Positions 1 to 7,334 of a stretch of DNA of 64,000 bases are shown here, in pieces. A program made the translations under genes and the position numbers. Under the pieces are notes generated by a model, which saw only the letters and a program-made list of their open reading frames with translations, made no database searches and was not told the DNA's origin. Origin of the DNA: JAICSD01 sp035637115 (GTDB lineage: Bacteria > Acidobacteriota > Vicinamibacteria > Vicinamibacterales > 2-12-FULL-66-21); contig DASPXV010000114.1 in NCBI GenBank assembly GCA_035637115.1, forward strand, positions 1 to 64,000, read 5' to 3'. Position 1 is the stretch's first letter, and each line of letters opens with the position of its first letter.

Positions 1-99
1 CGGCGCGTACTGGTAGCCCGGAAACTGCCGGCCCGGCTCGTACGGCGCGATCGCCGGTGCGAGGAGCACGATCAGCACGAACCCGGCGAGCAGTTTCAC
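1..99 (-). CDS. ABC transporter permease, DppC-like (partial, runs off the window)
   Basis: This is the first 33 codons of a minus-strand gene that continues beyond base 1. It opens with GTG at 99 inside the stop of the preceding permease (GTGA overlap), so the two are translationally coupled. The visible peptide is VKLLAGFVLIVLLAPAIAP followed by YEPGRQF, which is a first membrane helix followed by a proline-rich loop, as at the N-terminus of DppC/OppC/NikC permeases. Only the start can be seen. The identity rests mainly on its position as second permease in a binding-protein/permease/permease order. Confidence 0.65.
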   Translation of the reverse strand, partial: MKLLAGFVLIVLLAPAIAPYEPGRQFPGYQYAP

Positions 100-1007
100 G
101 ACATCGACTCGATGCCCGTGCGCGGGTCGGTGACGGCCAGCATGATGTCCGACGCCAGGATCCCCGCCGCGAGAAACGCCGCACCCGCGACCGCGCATCC
201 GGCGACGAGATTCGTGTCGCGTGTCATCAGCGCCTGCTGCATCAGGAGCCCGAGCCCGGGCCAGGACGTGACGATTTCGACCGCGAACGATCCGCTGAAA
301 AGCGATCCCACGATTACGCCGTAGACGGCGAGCACCGGCGCCAGCGATTGCCGCCAGCCATGGCGCCAGATGACGCGCGACTCCGGAATGCCGCGCGCGC
401 GCGCAGCTGTCGTCGAGGGACGGTCGAGGGCATCCCCTATGGACTGGGACTGGAGCCGTTCGAGCATTGCGGCGATCGGCAGCGCAAGCGCGAGCGTCGG
501 CACGACGAGGTGACGCGGTCCGCCCATGCCGGATACTGGAAACCAACCCGTGCGTGCCGCGATCGTGAGCAGTGCAAGCGAGCTGATCAGCGGCGGCACG
601 GATAGCACCAGCAGCGAAAGCGCGCGCAGCATGCGCGCGATCGCGCCGTTGCGGCTGCCGGTGACTACGCCCCACGGAATGCCGACTGCCGTCGCGACGA
701 TCAGCGCCGTGACGGCGAGAACCGCGGTGTTCGCCGCGCGTGCGCGCACGAGAGCGGCGACCGGTTGGTCGTACTGGAACGACTCGCCGAGATCGAGCGT
801 CAGGCTTCGTTTCAGCCAGGCGGCATACTGCTGTCCGAACGGGCGATCGAGGCCGAGGCGATGGCGATCCGCAGCGATTTGGGCGGGCGTCTTGCCGAAC
901 TGCGCAGCGTAGTCGCCGGGCGCGAGCTGCGCGAACAGCAGCGCGCCGGACGCGACCGCGAAGACGAGCAGCAGGGCGGCCAGGCCGCGACGAAGCAGAA
1001 AGCCCAC
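96..1007 (-). CDS. ABC transporter permease, DppB/OppB type
   Basis: Inner-membrane permease of a peptide/nickel/opine-family ABC importer, 303 aa, starting with GTG at 1007. An N-terminal helix (about residues 8-28) is followed by LAPGDYAAQFGKTPAQIAADR, the typical DppB periplasmic lead-in with a conserved LGLD after it. Further hydrophobic segments follow at roughly 95-120, 130-155, 165-185, 225-250 and 270-295. The cytoplasmic coupling loop (EAA-like) is represented by TTAARARGIPESRVIWRHG. It lies 53 bp downstream of the binding-protein gene and overlaps the next permease by 4 bp, so the three form one operon. The ATPase subunits are not in the window, and the substrate cannot be deduced. 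Confidence 0.88.
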   Translation of the reverse strand: MGFLLRRGLAALLLVFAVASGALLFAQLAPGDYAAQFGKTPAQIAADRHRLGLDRPFGQQYAAWLKRSLTLDLGESFQYDQPVAALVRARAANTAVLAVTALIVATAVGIPWGVVTGSRNGAIARMLRALSLLVLSVPPLISSLALLTIAARTGWFPVSGMGGPRHLVVPTLALALPIAAMLERLQSQSIGDALDRPSTTAARARGIPESRVIWRHGWRQSLAPVLAVYGVIVGSLFSGSFAVEIVTSWPGLGLLMQQALMTRDTNLVAGCAVAGAAFLAAGILASDIMLAVTDPRTGIESMS

Positions 1008-1029
1008 TTATCTTCCTATCGGGCTTGTC

Positions 1030-1057
1030 GGGCGTAGGGCATAGGGCATGGGGACAC
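1030..1057. repeat. Heptamer tandem array (GGGCATA-like)
   Basis: Four consecutive 7-base units (gggcgta, gggcata, gggcatg, gggacac) fill most of the 53-bp gap between the binding-protein stop and the permease start in the ABC operon. Only a few positions differ between units. It belongs to the group of heptamer-periodic arrays found elsewhere in this window with unrelated unit sequences. Confidence 0.6.
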
Positions 1058-1060
1058 GAC

Positions 1061-2785
1061 TTAGTGCTTCACGAAGAGCGAGTCGGCATTCCAGAGGACT
1101 TTGGGATCGAGCAGCACCGGGACGGCGCCGCCGACGCGGCGGCTCAGGGCGACGGTCACTCTCGGCGCGACGAAATAAATCTGCGGCAGATTCTCGGCGA
1201 AAATCCTCTCCGCCTCGAGCAGCAGCCGCTGGCGTTCGGCGAGCGTGGGGGCCGCGGCCTGCTGCTGCATCAACGCGTCCATGGACTTTTCCCAGGGCGC
1301 GGCGGCGCCGGTGTTCCACACGTGCGCGGATCCGCCGCTCAACCAGAGATCCAGGTTCATCGCCGGATCGAGCGCGCTCGCCTGGAACCCGTGATAGATG
1401 CTCTCGTAATCACCCGCGCCGAATCGTCCAAACAAGGCGGGCACGTCGAGAGCGGCGACGGCGACAGCGATGCCAATCTGGCGCAGCTGCTCCTGGATCA
1501 TCGTCGCCGTTCGCTCGCGGATCGTGCCGCGCTGCGCGAGGATCGAGAACCCGACCGGCTTCCCCGTCGCATCATCCAGCATCCCGTCTCCGTTGCGATC
1601 GGAGAGCCCGATTCCCGCGAGCAGTGACCTGGCCCGAGCGATGTCGTGCGGGAATGTCGGCGCGGATGGCGAATACCACGTTTTATTGCCGGGGGTGATC
1701 GGTCCGTAGACGGGGACAGCCGCTCCGAGGTAGACGGTGTTGGCGATCGCATCGCGATCGATCGCAAACGAGATCGCGCGGCGGAATTCCGCGCGCTGCA
1801 AGTAGGGCTTGGCCTTCACCGCCGCGTTGCCGGGCGTCAGGTTGAACCAGAGGGTATTGGGGTCGACGCCGATGCCCGCTTCCATCAATTGCACCGATCC
1901 CTGGTCGCGAAGGCGCCGCAATGCGGCGATGTCCTCGGGGCGCACGTCCGCCTGCGTCATCAGGTCCACGGATCCGGCCTGCAGCCGGAGCATCTCGGCG
2001 TCCTGTCCTCCACTCACGAATTCCATGACGAGGCGATCGAGATACGGGAGCTGCGTACCGGCCGTGTCCTTCCGCCAGTAGTGCAGGTTGCGCGTCAAGG
2101 TCATGCGCTGCCCCGCCACGTATTCGCTAATCACAAACGGCCCGAGTCCCGCCATCGTCCCCGGCGGCGTCGTGATGCCCCAGGCCTTGGCGAACGTCTT
2201 CGCGTCGAGCGCGGCCTGCAGCTGGTGCTTCGGGAGAATCGGCACGTTGTCGAGCATCGCGACGCCTGGCGCGAATGGCGCAGGCATCGTGATCACCACG
2301 GTGCGCGGATCCGGCGTCGAGACCTGCAGCGGTTTGCCTTGCACCATCACGCCCGACGCGAGGGAGCTCTCGACCGTCGGGTCGTACAACGCCTGGAAGG
2401 TGAAGGCGACGTCCGCGGAGGTGAACGGCGTCCCGTCGGAAAACGTGACGCCGCCTCGCAGGACGAGCGTGAACGTCCGGCCGTCTGGCGACACGGACCA
2501 GCGCTCCGCGAGCCACGGTTCCGGCTCGCCGGTGACTCGGTTGATCCGCACGAGCGGCGCATGCACGAGCATGCTCACCGCTTCGACCGGCGCCTGGTTC
2601 CCGTTCGGGGCAAACCGGTTGAACGTCGCCGGCTCGCTACGAATGGACGCCGTTAGGGCACCGCCCCGAGCAGAACCAGTCGAGACCGGAGCGGCCGGTT
2701 CGTTGCCCCGATTACAGGCGCCGGCGAACAGGATCGCGGCGATGGTGAGCGCGCAGCGGGAGTGTCGGGCCACTCTTGAACTCAC
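1061..2785 (-). CDS. Peptide/nickel-type ABC transporter substrate-binding lipoprotein (SBP_bac_5)
   Basis: Extracytoplasmic solute-binding protein of the family 5 (DppA/OppA) type, 574 aa from GTG at 2785. The N-terminus is basic, then hydrophobic (LTIAAILFAGAC). The Cys at about residue 24 is a plausible lipidation site, although the lipobox is non-ideal (AGAC). The mature part shows the family signature region LAERWSVSPDGRTFTLVLRG with FSDGTPFTSADVAFT shortly after it, and the later AIDRDAIANTVYLGAAVPVYGPI. It is first in the operon with two DppBC-like permeases. Ligand specificity is not visible; peptides, nickel or other small solutes are all possible. Confidence 0.88.
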   Translation of the reverse strand: MSSRVARHSRCALTIAAILFAGACNRGNEPAAPVSTGSARGGALTASIRSEPATFNRFAPNGNQAPVEAVSMLVHAPLVRINRVTGEPEPWLAERWSVSPDGRTFTLVLRGGVTFSDGTPFTSADVAFTFQALYDPTVESSLASGVMVQGKPLQVSTPDPRTVVITMPAPFAPGVAMLDNVPILPKHQLQAALDAKTFAKAWGITTPPGTMAGLGPFVISEYVAGQRMTLTRNLHYWRKDTAGTQLPYLDRLVMEFVSGGQDAEMLRLQAGSVDLMTQADVRPEDIAALRRLRDQGSVQLMEAGIGVDPNTLWFNLTPGNAAVKAKPYLQRAEFRRAISFAIDRDAIANTVYLGAAVPVYGPITPGNKTWYSPSAPTFPHDIARARSLLAGIGLSDRNGDGMLDDATGKPVGFSILAQRGTIRERTATMIQEQLRQIGIAVAVAALDVPALFGRFGAGDYESIYHGFQASALDPAMNLDLWLSGGSAHVWNTGAAAPWEKSMDALMQQQAAAPTLAERQRLLLEAERIFAENLPQIYFVAPRVTVALSRRVGGAVPVLLDPKVLWNADSLFVKH

Positions 2786-2786
2786 C

Positions 2787-2802
2787 GGCCAATTACTTGG
2801 CC
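2787..2802. promoter_or_regulatory. Perfect inverted repeat just upstream of the ABC operon start
   Basis: GGCCAATTACTTGGCC has 6-base arms and a 4-base spacer, and ends 1 base upstream of the binding-protein GTG at 2785. It could be an operator or an mRNA hairpin over the initiation region. An AT-rich TATAAATAT stretch (minus strand, about 2816-2826) lies 15-30 bases further upstream and could be a -10 element. No matching -35 is evident. Confidence 0.3.
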
Positions 2803-2918
2803 GATGTCCTTTACCCCAATATTTATAGGCGTTTTCGAAGGGTATGTGTTACCCGCGCCGTCTCAAGCAGGATACGGCCAATCTGTTAGCTCAGTTTTAT
2901 CGATCCCGCCGTCGGAGC

Positions 2919-2939
2919 GTTGGGCGATGGTAGCCCAAC
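2919..2939. promoter_or_regulatory. 7+7 inverted repeat upstream of the first subtilase promoter
   Basis: GTTGGGC, 7-base spacer, GCCCAAC: perfect arms in the 290-bp divergent intergenic region. It lies about 95-115 bases upstream of the candidate -24 element at 3034, a usual distance for an enhancer-binding-protein site. Both the operator role and the link to the regulator at 7335-10058 are inference. Confidence 0.3.
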
Positions 2940-3033
2940 CGAGCGCTTCCCGCAAACAGTCTGAGTCAATTTGTCATCTCGTGTGCTGTCACCAGTACCG
3001 ACGCATGGCGTGAGGCCCCCATGGAAACGGCTG

Positions 3034-3048
3034 TGGCACAAGCTGTGC
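3034..3048 (+). promoter_or_regulatory. Candidate sigma-54 (-24/-12) promoter of the first subtilase
   Basis: TGGCAC at 3034-3039 and GTGC at 3045-3048 give the GG-N10-GC spacing required by RpoN; the only deviation in the core is G for the first T of TTGC. A start site near 3060 would leave a leader of about 16 bases before ATG 3076. The element is also a perfect palindrome (GGCACA-AGC-TGTGCC), so an operator is an alternative reading. A sigma-54 activator is encoded 4 kb downstream, and a second element with the same spacing precedes the second subtilase. Confidence 0.45.
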
Positions 3049-3075
3049 CTTAGGTGATGGCCGGGACTCCCCAAC

Positions 3076-4848
3076 ATGTCGAGACTGACTCAGACTTCAT
3101 TCCACGCGACCGCTGCACGGATCATCGCCATCTCGGCGATTCTCGTCGCGTCGGCCGCGCCGCTGCGCGCCGAGGCGCATCGCGCACGCATGTCGCGCGA
3201 CATCGCCGATCGGCTTGCGCAGCGTATCGAAGCCGCGACGGAGATCATAGTGGCGGCGTCGGACGATCGCATCGATGCGCTCGCGGCGCGCTATGGCGCG
3301 ACGGTAAAGAAGCGCATCTACGGGGGCGCGGTGCTCGAAGCGACGGGCGGCCAGATCGACGCGTTGAGCCAGGACGCCGACGTCGCCCACATCTCGGGCA
3401 ACACCAAGGTTCTCCGCATGATGGCGGTGACGGCGCAGTCGACCGGCGCCGACCAGGTATGGGCGGGCGTCGATCAGTTGCAGGGCTTCACCGGCCGCGG
3501 CGTTGCGGTGGCGGTCATCGATTCCGGCATCGCTCCCCATCTCGCGCTGCGCGACCGCGTCGTGGCCACCGTTGATTTCACCGTGCCGAACGGCGCCGGG
3601 CGTGACGAGTACGGCCACGGCACGCACGTGGCGGGGATCATCGGCGAGAGCGGGCGTGACGGATTGAGCGGCATGGCGCCCGGCACGTCTTTTCTCAATC
3701 TGAGGGTTCTTGGCGCCGACGGAACCGGCAACACGGCGGATGTCATCGCGGCCATCGACTGGACGATCGCCAACCGCGCCGCCTACAACGTCCGGATCAT
3801 GAACCTGTCGCTCGGCCATCCCGTGTTCGAGTCCTACCGCGACGATCCGCTCTGCCAGGCGGCGCAGCGCGCGGTAGATGCGGGGATCCTCGTCGTTGCA
3901 GCGGCGGGCAATTTTGGGAAGACCGCCGACGGGCGTCGGATCGTAGGCGGGATCATTTCGCCGGCGAATACGCCATCGGTGCTGACGGTCGGCGCGGTGA
4001 ACACGCGCGCCACCGCGCGGCGGTCGGACGACGTGATGGCGACGTTCAGCTCGCTCGGTCCGACAGCGATCGACGGCGTGCTGAAGCCGGAGCTGGTGGC
4101 GCCGGGCAACAAGATCCTCGCGGCGTCGGTGCCTGGCGGCTACCTTGCGCGCACGTATCCCGAGCGCGTGGTGACGGGACAGGGGAGCGCGGCGTACATC
4201 GAGTTGAGCGGCACGAGCATGTCGGCGGCGGTGGTCTCTGGCGCCGCGGCGCTGCTGCTCGAGGCGCGCCCGCAGCTGACGCCGGCGCAGGTGAAGGCGG
4301 CGCTCCAGTTGACGAGTTCGCGCGTGGCGGGCGCCGGGCTGATTGAGGCCGGGACTGGCGAGTTGAATGCCGCCGCGGCGGTTGCGCTGGTGGCTCGCAA
4401 CAGAGTTCCGGCGCTCAGCATCGCTGACGAAACCGTGACGCCCGCGGGGCTTGTCTACATTGTCAAAGACGCGTCAACGATGATCGCCGCTTTTGGAAGT
4501 GCACCGGCTTATTCGTTCAGCTCGCTCGACCCGGCAAACGAACTCCAATTCGACCATTCTGCAGCGAACTCGGTTGTCTGGACTGATTCAGTCGTTTGGA
4601 CTGATTCAGTCGTCTGGACCGACTCGGTTGTCTGGACAGACTCGGTCGTGTGGACGAATTCAGTGGTTTGGACAAATTCGGTGGTCTGGACGAACACAGT
4701 CGTTTGGACAAATTCCGTGGTCTGGACTGATTCGCTCGTCTGGACCAATTCGGTGGTCTGGACGAACTCGGTAGTCTGGACGAACTCAGTTGTATGGACG
4801 GACTGCGTCGTCTGGACGAATGAAGCCAATATCACGGATCCCGTTTAA
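3076..4848 (+). CDS. Secreted subtilisin-like serine peptidase (S8) with VVWT(D/N) repeat tail
   Basis: 590-aa exported subtilase. Residues 1 to about 33 form a signal peptide (basic start, then IIAISAILVASAAPLRAEA). Residues about 50-115 look like an I9-type propeptide. The catalytic triad is visible: Asp149 in VIDSG, His181 in YGHGTHVAG, Ser381 in LSGTSMSAA. An oxyanion-type Asn falls in AAAGNFG. After a linker, residues 499-582 are fourteen tandem six-residue units of SVVWTD/N type, then a short tail NEANITDPV. The repeats are outside the protease fold and could be a surface, adhesive or self-assembling segment. A candidate sigma-54 promoter lies just upstream, and an HD-GYP protein gene follows. 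Confidence 0.93.
   Translation: MSRLTQTSFHATAARIIAISAILVASAAPLRAEAHRARMSRDIADRLAQRIEAATEIIVAASDDRIDALAARYGATVKKRIYGGAVLEATGGQIDALSQDADVAHISGNTKVLRMMAVTAQSTGADQVWAGVDQLQGFTGRGVAVAVIDSGIAPHLALRDRVVATVDFTVPNGAGRDEYGHGTHVAGIIGESGRDGLSGMAPGTSFLNLRVLGADGTGNTADVIAAIDWTIANRAAYNVRIMNLSLGHPVFESYRDDPLCQAAQRAVDAGILVVAAAGNFGKTADGRRIVGGIISPANTPSVLTVGAVNTRATARRSDDVMATFSSLGPTAIDGVLKPELVAPGNKILAASVPGGYLARTYPERVVTGQGSAAYIELSGTSMSAAVVSGAAALLLEARPQLTPAQVKAALQLTSSRVAGAGLIEAGTGELNAAAAVALVARNRVPALSIADETVTPAGLVYIVKDASTMIAAFGSAPAYSFSSLDPANELQFDHSAANSVVWTDSVVWTDSVVWTDSVVWTDSVVWTNSVVWTNSVVWTNTVVWTNSVVWTDSLVWTNSVVWTNSVVWTNSVVWTDCVVWTNEANITDPV
4570..4821 (+). repeat. 18-bp tandem repeat encoding (S)VVWT(D/N), 14 units
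   Basis: Fourteen in-frame 18-base units encode mostly SVVWTD or SVVWTN, with single variants TVVWTN, SLVWTN and CVVWTN. Every unit keeps Trp and Thr. Synonymous positions vary between units (gtt/gtc/gtg/gta, act/acc/aca/acg), so the peptide is kept while the DNA has diverged. This argues for selection on protein sequence and not for recent slippage. Confidence 0.95.
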
Positions 4849-4885
4849 CTGCTGCTAGTTGCGGTCAAACCGCAACGGAGGACTC

Positions 4886-4912
4886 ATGCGCATCATCGTT
4901 TGGGCCGACTAA
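4886..4912 (+). CDS. Possible 8-residue leader ORF (MRIIVWAD)
   Basis: A GGAGGA Shine-Dalgarno at 4877-4882 directly precedes ATG 4886 and an eight-codon frame that stops with TAA. The peptide ends IIVWAD, resembling one unit of the upstream VVWTD repeat. It lies between the subtilase and the HD-GYP gene and is followed by a hairpin (CGAGCG-AGTT-CGCTCG, 4919-4934) ending 9 bases before the HD-GYP ATG. It may be a translated leader peptide or a relic repeat unit with a fortuitous ribosome-binding site. Confidence 0.25.
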   Translation: MRIIVWAD

Positions 4913-4943
4913 GCGTTACGAGCGAGTTCGCTCGCGACACCTT

Positions 4944-7325
4944 ATGGCCACAGGACGTTTTCGCGATCTGCCCCCCTCCACACGTGCGTACATCGCTGTT
5001 GTGGTGGCGGCCGGCTCTTTCACGGTCGTCCAATCATTTGTGCAGCTTTATCTGCACAACATTGGTTGGAGTTGGACGATCTTGGCCGTGCTCACGTTGG
5101 TCAGCGGCTCCGCGACAGTCAACCTGCCATCGCTCCCTGCCACGGTCTCCGTGTCGGAAACCTTTGTCTTCAGTTCTGTACTCTTGTTCGGGCCCGCCGC
5201 GGGAACTCTCACTGTCGCACTCGACGCTCTCATCATTTCGTTCTGGTCATTCCGTCAGGGGCATCGAAACTACAAAATCATTTTCAACGTCTGCGCAGTT
5301 TCATTGGCGTTATGGTTCGCGTCTCACATCTATTACGCTCTTTCGCCGTACGGGCCGCTCTACCTCGCAGAAAAGAGCATCAAAATACAGACAGTGTTAT
5401 GGCCGCTTCTGGCCTTTACCGTGGCGTACTACGCCATGAACACCTGGCTGATTACGCTAGCGATCGCGCTTGAGCGGCGCGCATCACCGCTGGGGATCTG
5501 GCGTGACAATTTTATTTGGATTGCGCTCAATTACTTTGGCGGCGCATCGGTAGCAGCGTTACTGGTCAGTTACACGAGAGAACTTGATTACACGTACCTC
5601 TTAATCATTGTGCCGCTCCTAGTAGTTCTGTACTTCACGTTCTCCACTTCCATGGGAAGGGTCGAGGATCAAAATCGCCATTTGAGCCAACTGAACACGT
5701 TGTACATGTCAACGATCGAGACGTTGGCAATGGCGATCGACGCAAAAGATCAGATCACACATGGACATATACGTCGCGTTCAGTTGTATGCGGTAGGCCT
5801 AGCGAAGTCGATGGGAGTTAGTGATCCTGCGCAAATCCGCGCGATTGAGGCCGCCTCGTTGTTGCACGACATGGGAAAGCTGGCTGTCCCAGAGTACATC
5901 TTAAATAAACCTGGCCCGCTCACGCCCGCCGAGTTCGAAAAAATGAAATTGCACGCCAGCGTTGGCGCTGACATTCTCTCGGCAATCGACTTTCCATATC
6001 CTGTTGTTCCCATTGTTCGTCATCACCACGAAAACTGGGATGGAACGGGTTATCCAGACAAGATCGCGGGCTCTGATATCCCGATTGGTGCTCGCATACT
6101 TTCAGTTGTTGATTGCTTCGATGCGTTGACATCCGACCGCCCGTACCGCCCCAGACTCTCCGACAAGGAAGCGCTACGCATCCTTCATGAGCGTCGTGGG
6201 TCTATGTACGACCCCCTTGTGGTTGACACGTTTACGCGCGTGCACACAACAATCGCACCTGAAGCAATGTCACACGCCCCTTTGTCCTCACTCCGGGCAA
6301 TAACAGAGGCCGCTGGCTCTCCTCCCGCGGTGATAGAAACTCGCGCTACTCGATTTGAGGAAATAGCGGCCAGCAGCGACGAGATGCTGACTCTCTTTGA
6401 CTTGGCCCGCACGCTCACGGCGAGCATGGGAGTTCAAGACGGAACCGAACTGATCGCTAAGCATTTACGCCGGCTTATTCCGTCTTCGGCGTGCGTCTTC
6501 TATCTGTATGACACAGACACCGATGAATTAGTCGCGACGCACGCTTCGGGCGAGCACGCAGCTCATATCAAGGGATTGCGCGTGCCGAGAGGACAGCGGC
6601 TCAGCGGCTGGGTGGCTGCTAATCGCCAGACCATCCGCAATTCTGATCCCGTGCTCGATCTCGGTGAATCGGCTCGAGCGATGACGCCGAGACCTCGAAG
6701 TTGCTTGGCCACACCGCTGATCTCTGGAAAGGCGCTCGTCGGCGTTCTTTCCCTTTACTCATCGAACAAGGATGCCTATTCCGAAGATCACCAGCGGATC
6801 ATCGAAGTTGTCGCGCGTCAGGTTTCCGGTGCGATTTTGGAAGCGCAGAGAGCTGAGAAGGTTCGATCTCGTTCCTTTAAAGACGAGACGACGGGATTGC
6901 CAAACCTGCGTCATCTGCTGGAATTTATCGAGGCTCAGCTGGCGGACGACAATCGACGTCATCCCTTTTGCTTGATTACCGTCCGATTTGATGTCGGTAC
7001 ATCGTCTAGCTTAGACAGCGCCACAGAATCCGTCGTAACCGCAACGAGGCGCGGGCTGCGACCTGCGGACTTGTTGTTTCGATCTGGCAGCAGCGAATTA
7101 GTTGCGCTGCTTCTGAACACGGAGCGCAGTTCTGCTTCGACAATTGCCATACGAGTTGAGTCCGCACTCCAAGGGCTGAAATCCGATGGCGTTCTCACTT
7201 CGAGCCATTTAGGATTGGCGTGTGCTCCTATAGATTCAGTCGAGGCCGAGCGATTGCTCGGTATCTCTAGAGAGCGTGCAGCGGGCGACGGCAACTCCGA
7301 ATTCCCCCCGGAAGCGATTCACTAG
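4944..7325 (+). CDS. Membrane HD-GYP / GAF / degenerate GGDEF signalling protein
   Basis: 793 aa. Residues 1 to about 230 contain six to eight hydrophobic helices and look like a membrane sensor. The HD-GYP phosphodiesterase domain follows (about 255-430): ITHGHIRRV, LLHDMGK near residue 308, then HHENWDGTGYP near 360, so the HD and GYP signatures are complete and c-di-GMP hydrolysis is expected. A GAF-like domain spans about 490-640. The C-terminus begins like a GGDEF domain (DETTGLPNLRHLLEF) but has SGSSELVAL where GG(D/E)EF belongs, so cyclase activity is unlikely. No good ribosome-binding site precedes ATG 4944. Base composition is lower than in flanking genes. It is paralogous to the protein at 12927-14816. 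Confidence 0.9.
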   Translation: MATGRFRDLPPSTRAYIAVVVAAGSFTVVQSFVQLYLHNIGWSWTILAVLTLVSGSATVNLPSLPATVSVSETFVFSSVLLFGPAAGTLTVALDALIISFWSFRQGHRNYKIIFNVCAVSLALWFASHIYYALSPYGPLYLAEKSIKIQTVLWPLLAFTVAYYAMNTWLITLAIALERRASPLGIWRDNFIWIALNYFGGASVAALLVSYTRELDYTYLLIIVPLLVVLYFTFSTSMGRVEDQNRHLSQLNTLYMSTIETLAMAIDAKDQITHGHIRRVQLYAVGLAKSMGVSDPAQIRAIEAASLLHDMGKLAVPEYILNKPGPLTPAEFEKMKLHASVGADILSAIDFPYPVVPIVRHHHENWDGTGYPDKIAGSDIPIGARILSVVDCFDALTSDRPYRPRLSDKEALRILHERRGSMYDPLVVDTFTRVHTTIAPEAMSHAPLSSLRAITEAAGSPPAVIETRATRFEEIAASSDEMLTLFDLARTLTASMGVQDGTELIAKHLRRLIPSSACVFYLYDTDTDELVATHASGEHAAHIKGLRVPRGQRLSGWVAANRQTIRNSDPVLDLGESARAMTPRPRSCLATPLISGKALVGVLSLYSSNKDAYSEDHQRIIEVVARQVSGAILEAQRAEKVRSRSFKDETTGLPNLRHLLEFIEAQLADDNRRHPFCLITVRFDVGTSSSLDSATESVVTATRRGLRPADLLFRSGSSELVALLLNTERSSASTIAIRVESALQGLKSDGVLTSSHLGLACAPIDSVEAERLLGISRERAAGDGNSEFPPEAIH

Positions 7326-7334
7326 CGTTTCCCT

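Noticed and set aside
4570..4821. CRISPR-like array
   Set aside because: The 18-base units are contiguous, in frame and without spacers; they encode a peptide repeat.
4509..4835. Open minus-strand frame (108 codons) opposite the VVWT repeats
   Set aside because: It is the antisense reading of the tandem repeat (VQTTEF/S units). The repeat period of 18 keeps all frames open; no ribosome-binding site or promoter is evident.
4570..4912. W-repeats as RiPP precursor cores
   Set aside because: No radical SAM, YcaO, lanthipeptide or other maturase gene is nearby; the repeats are attached to a large exported protease.
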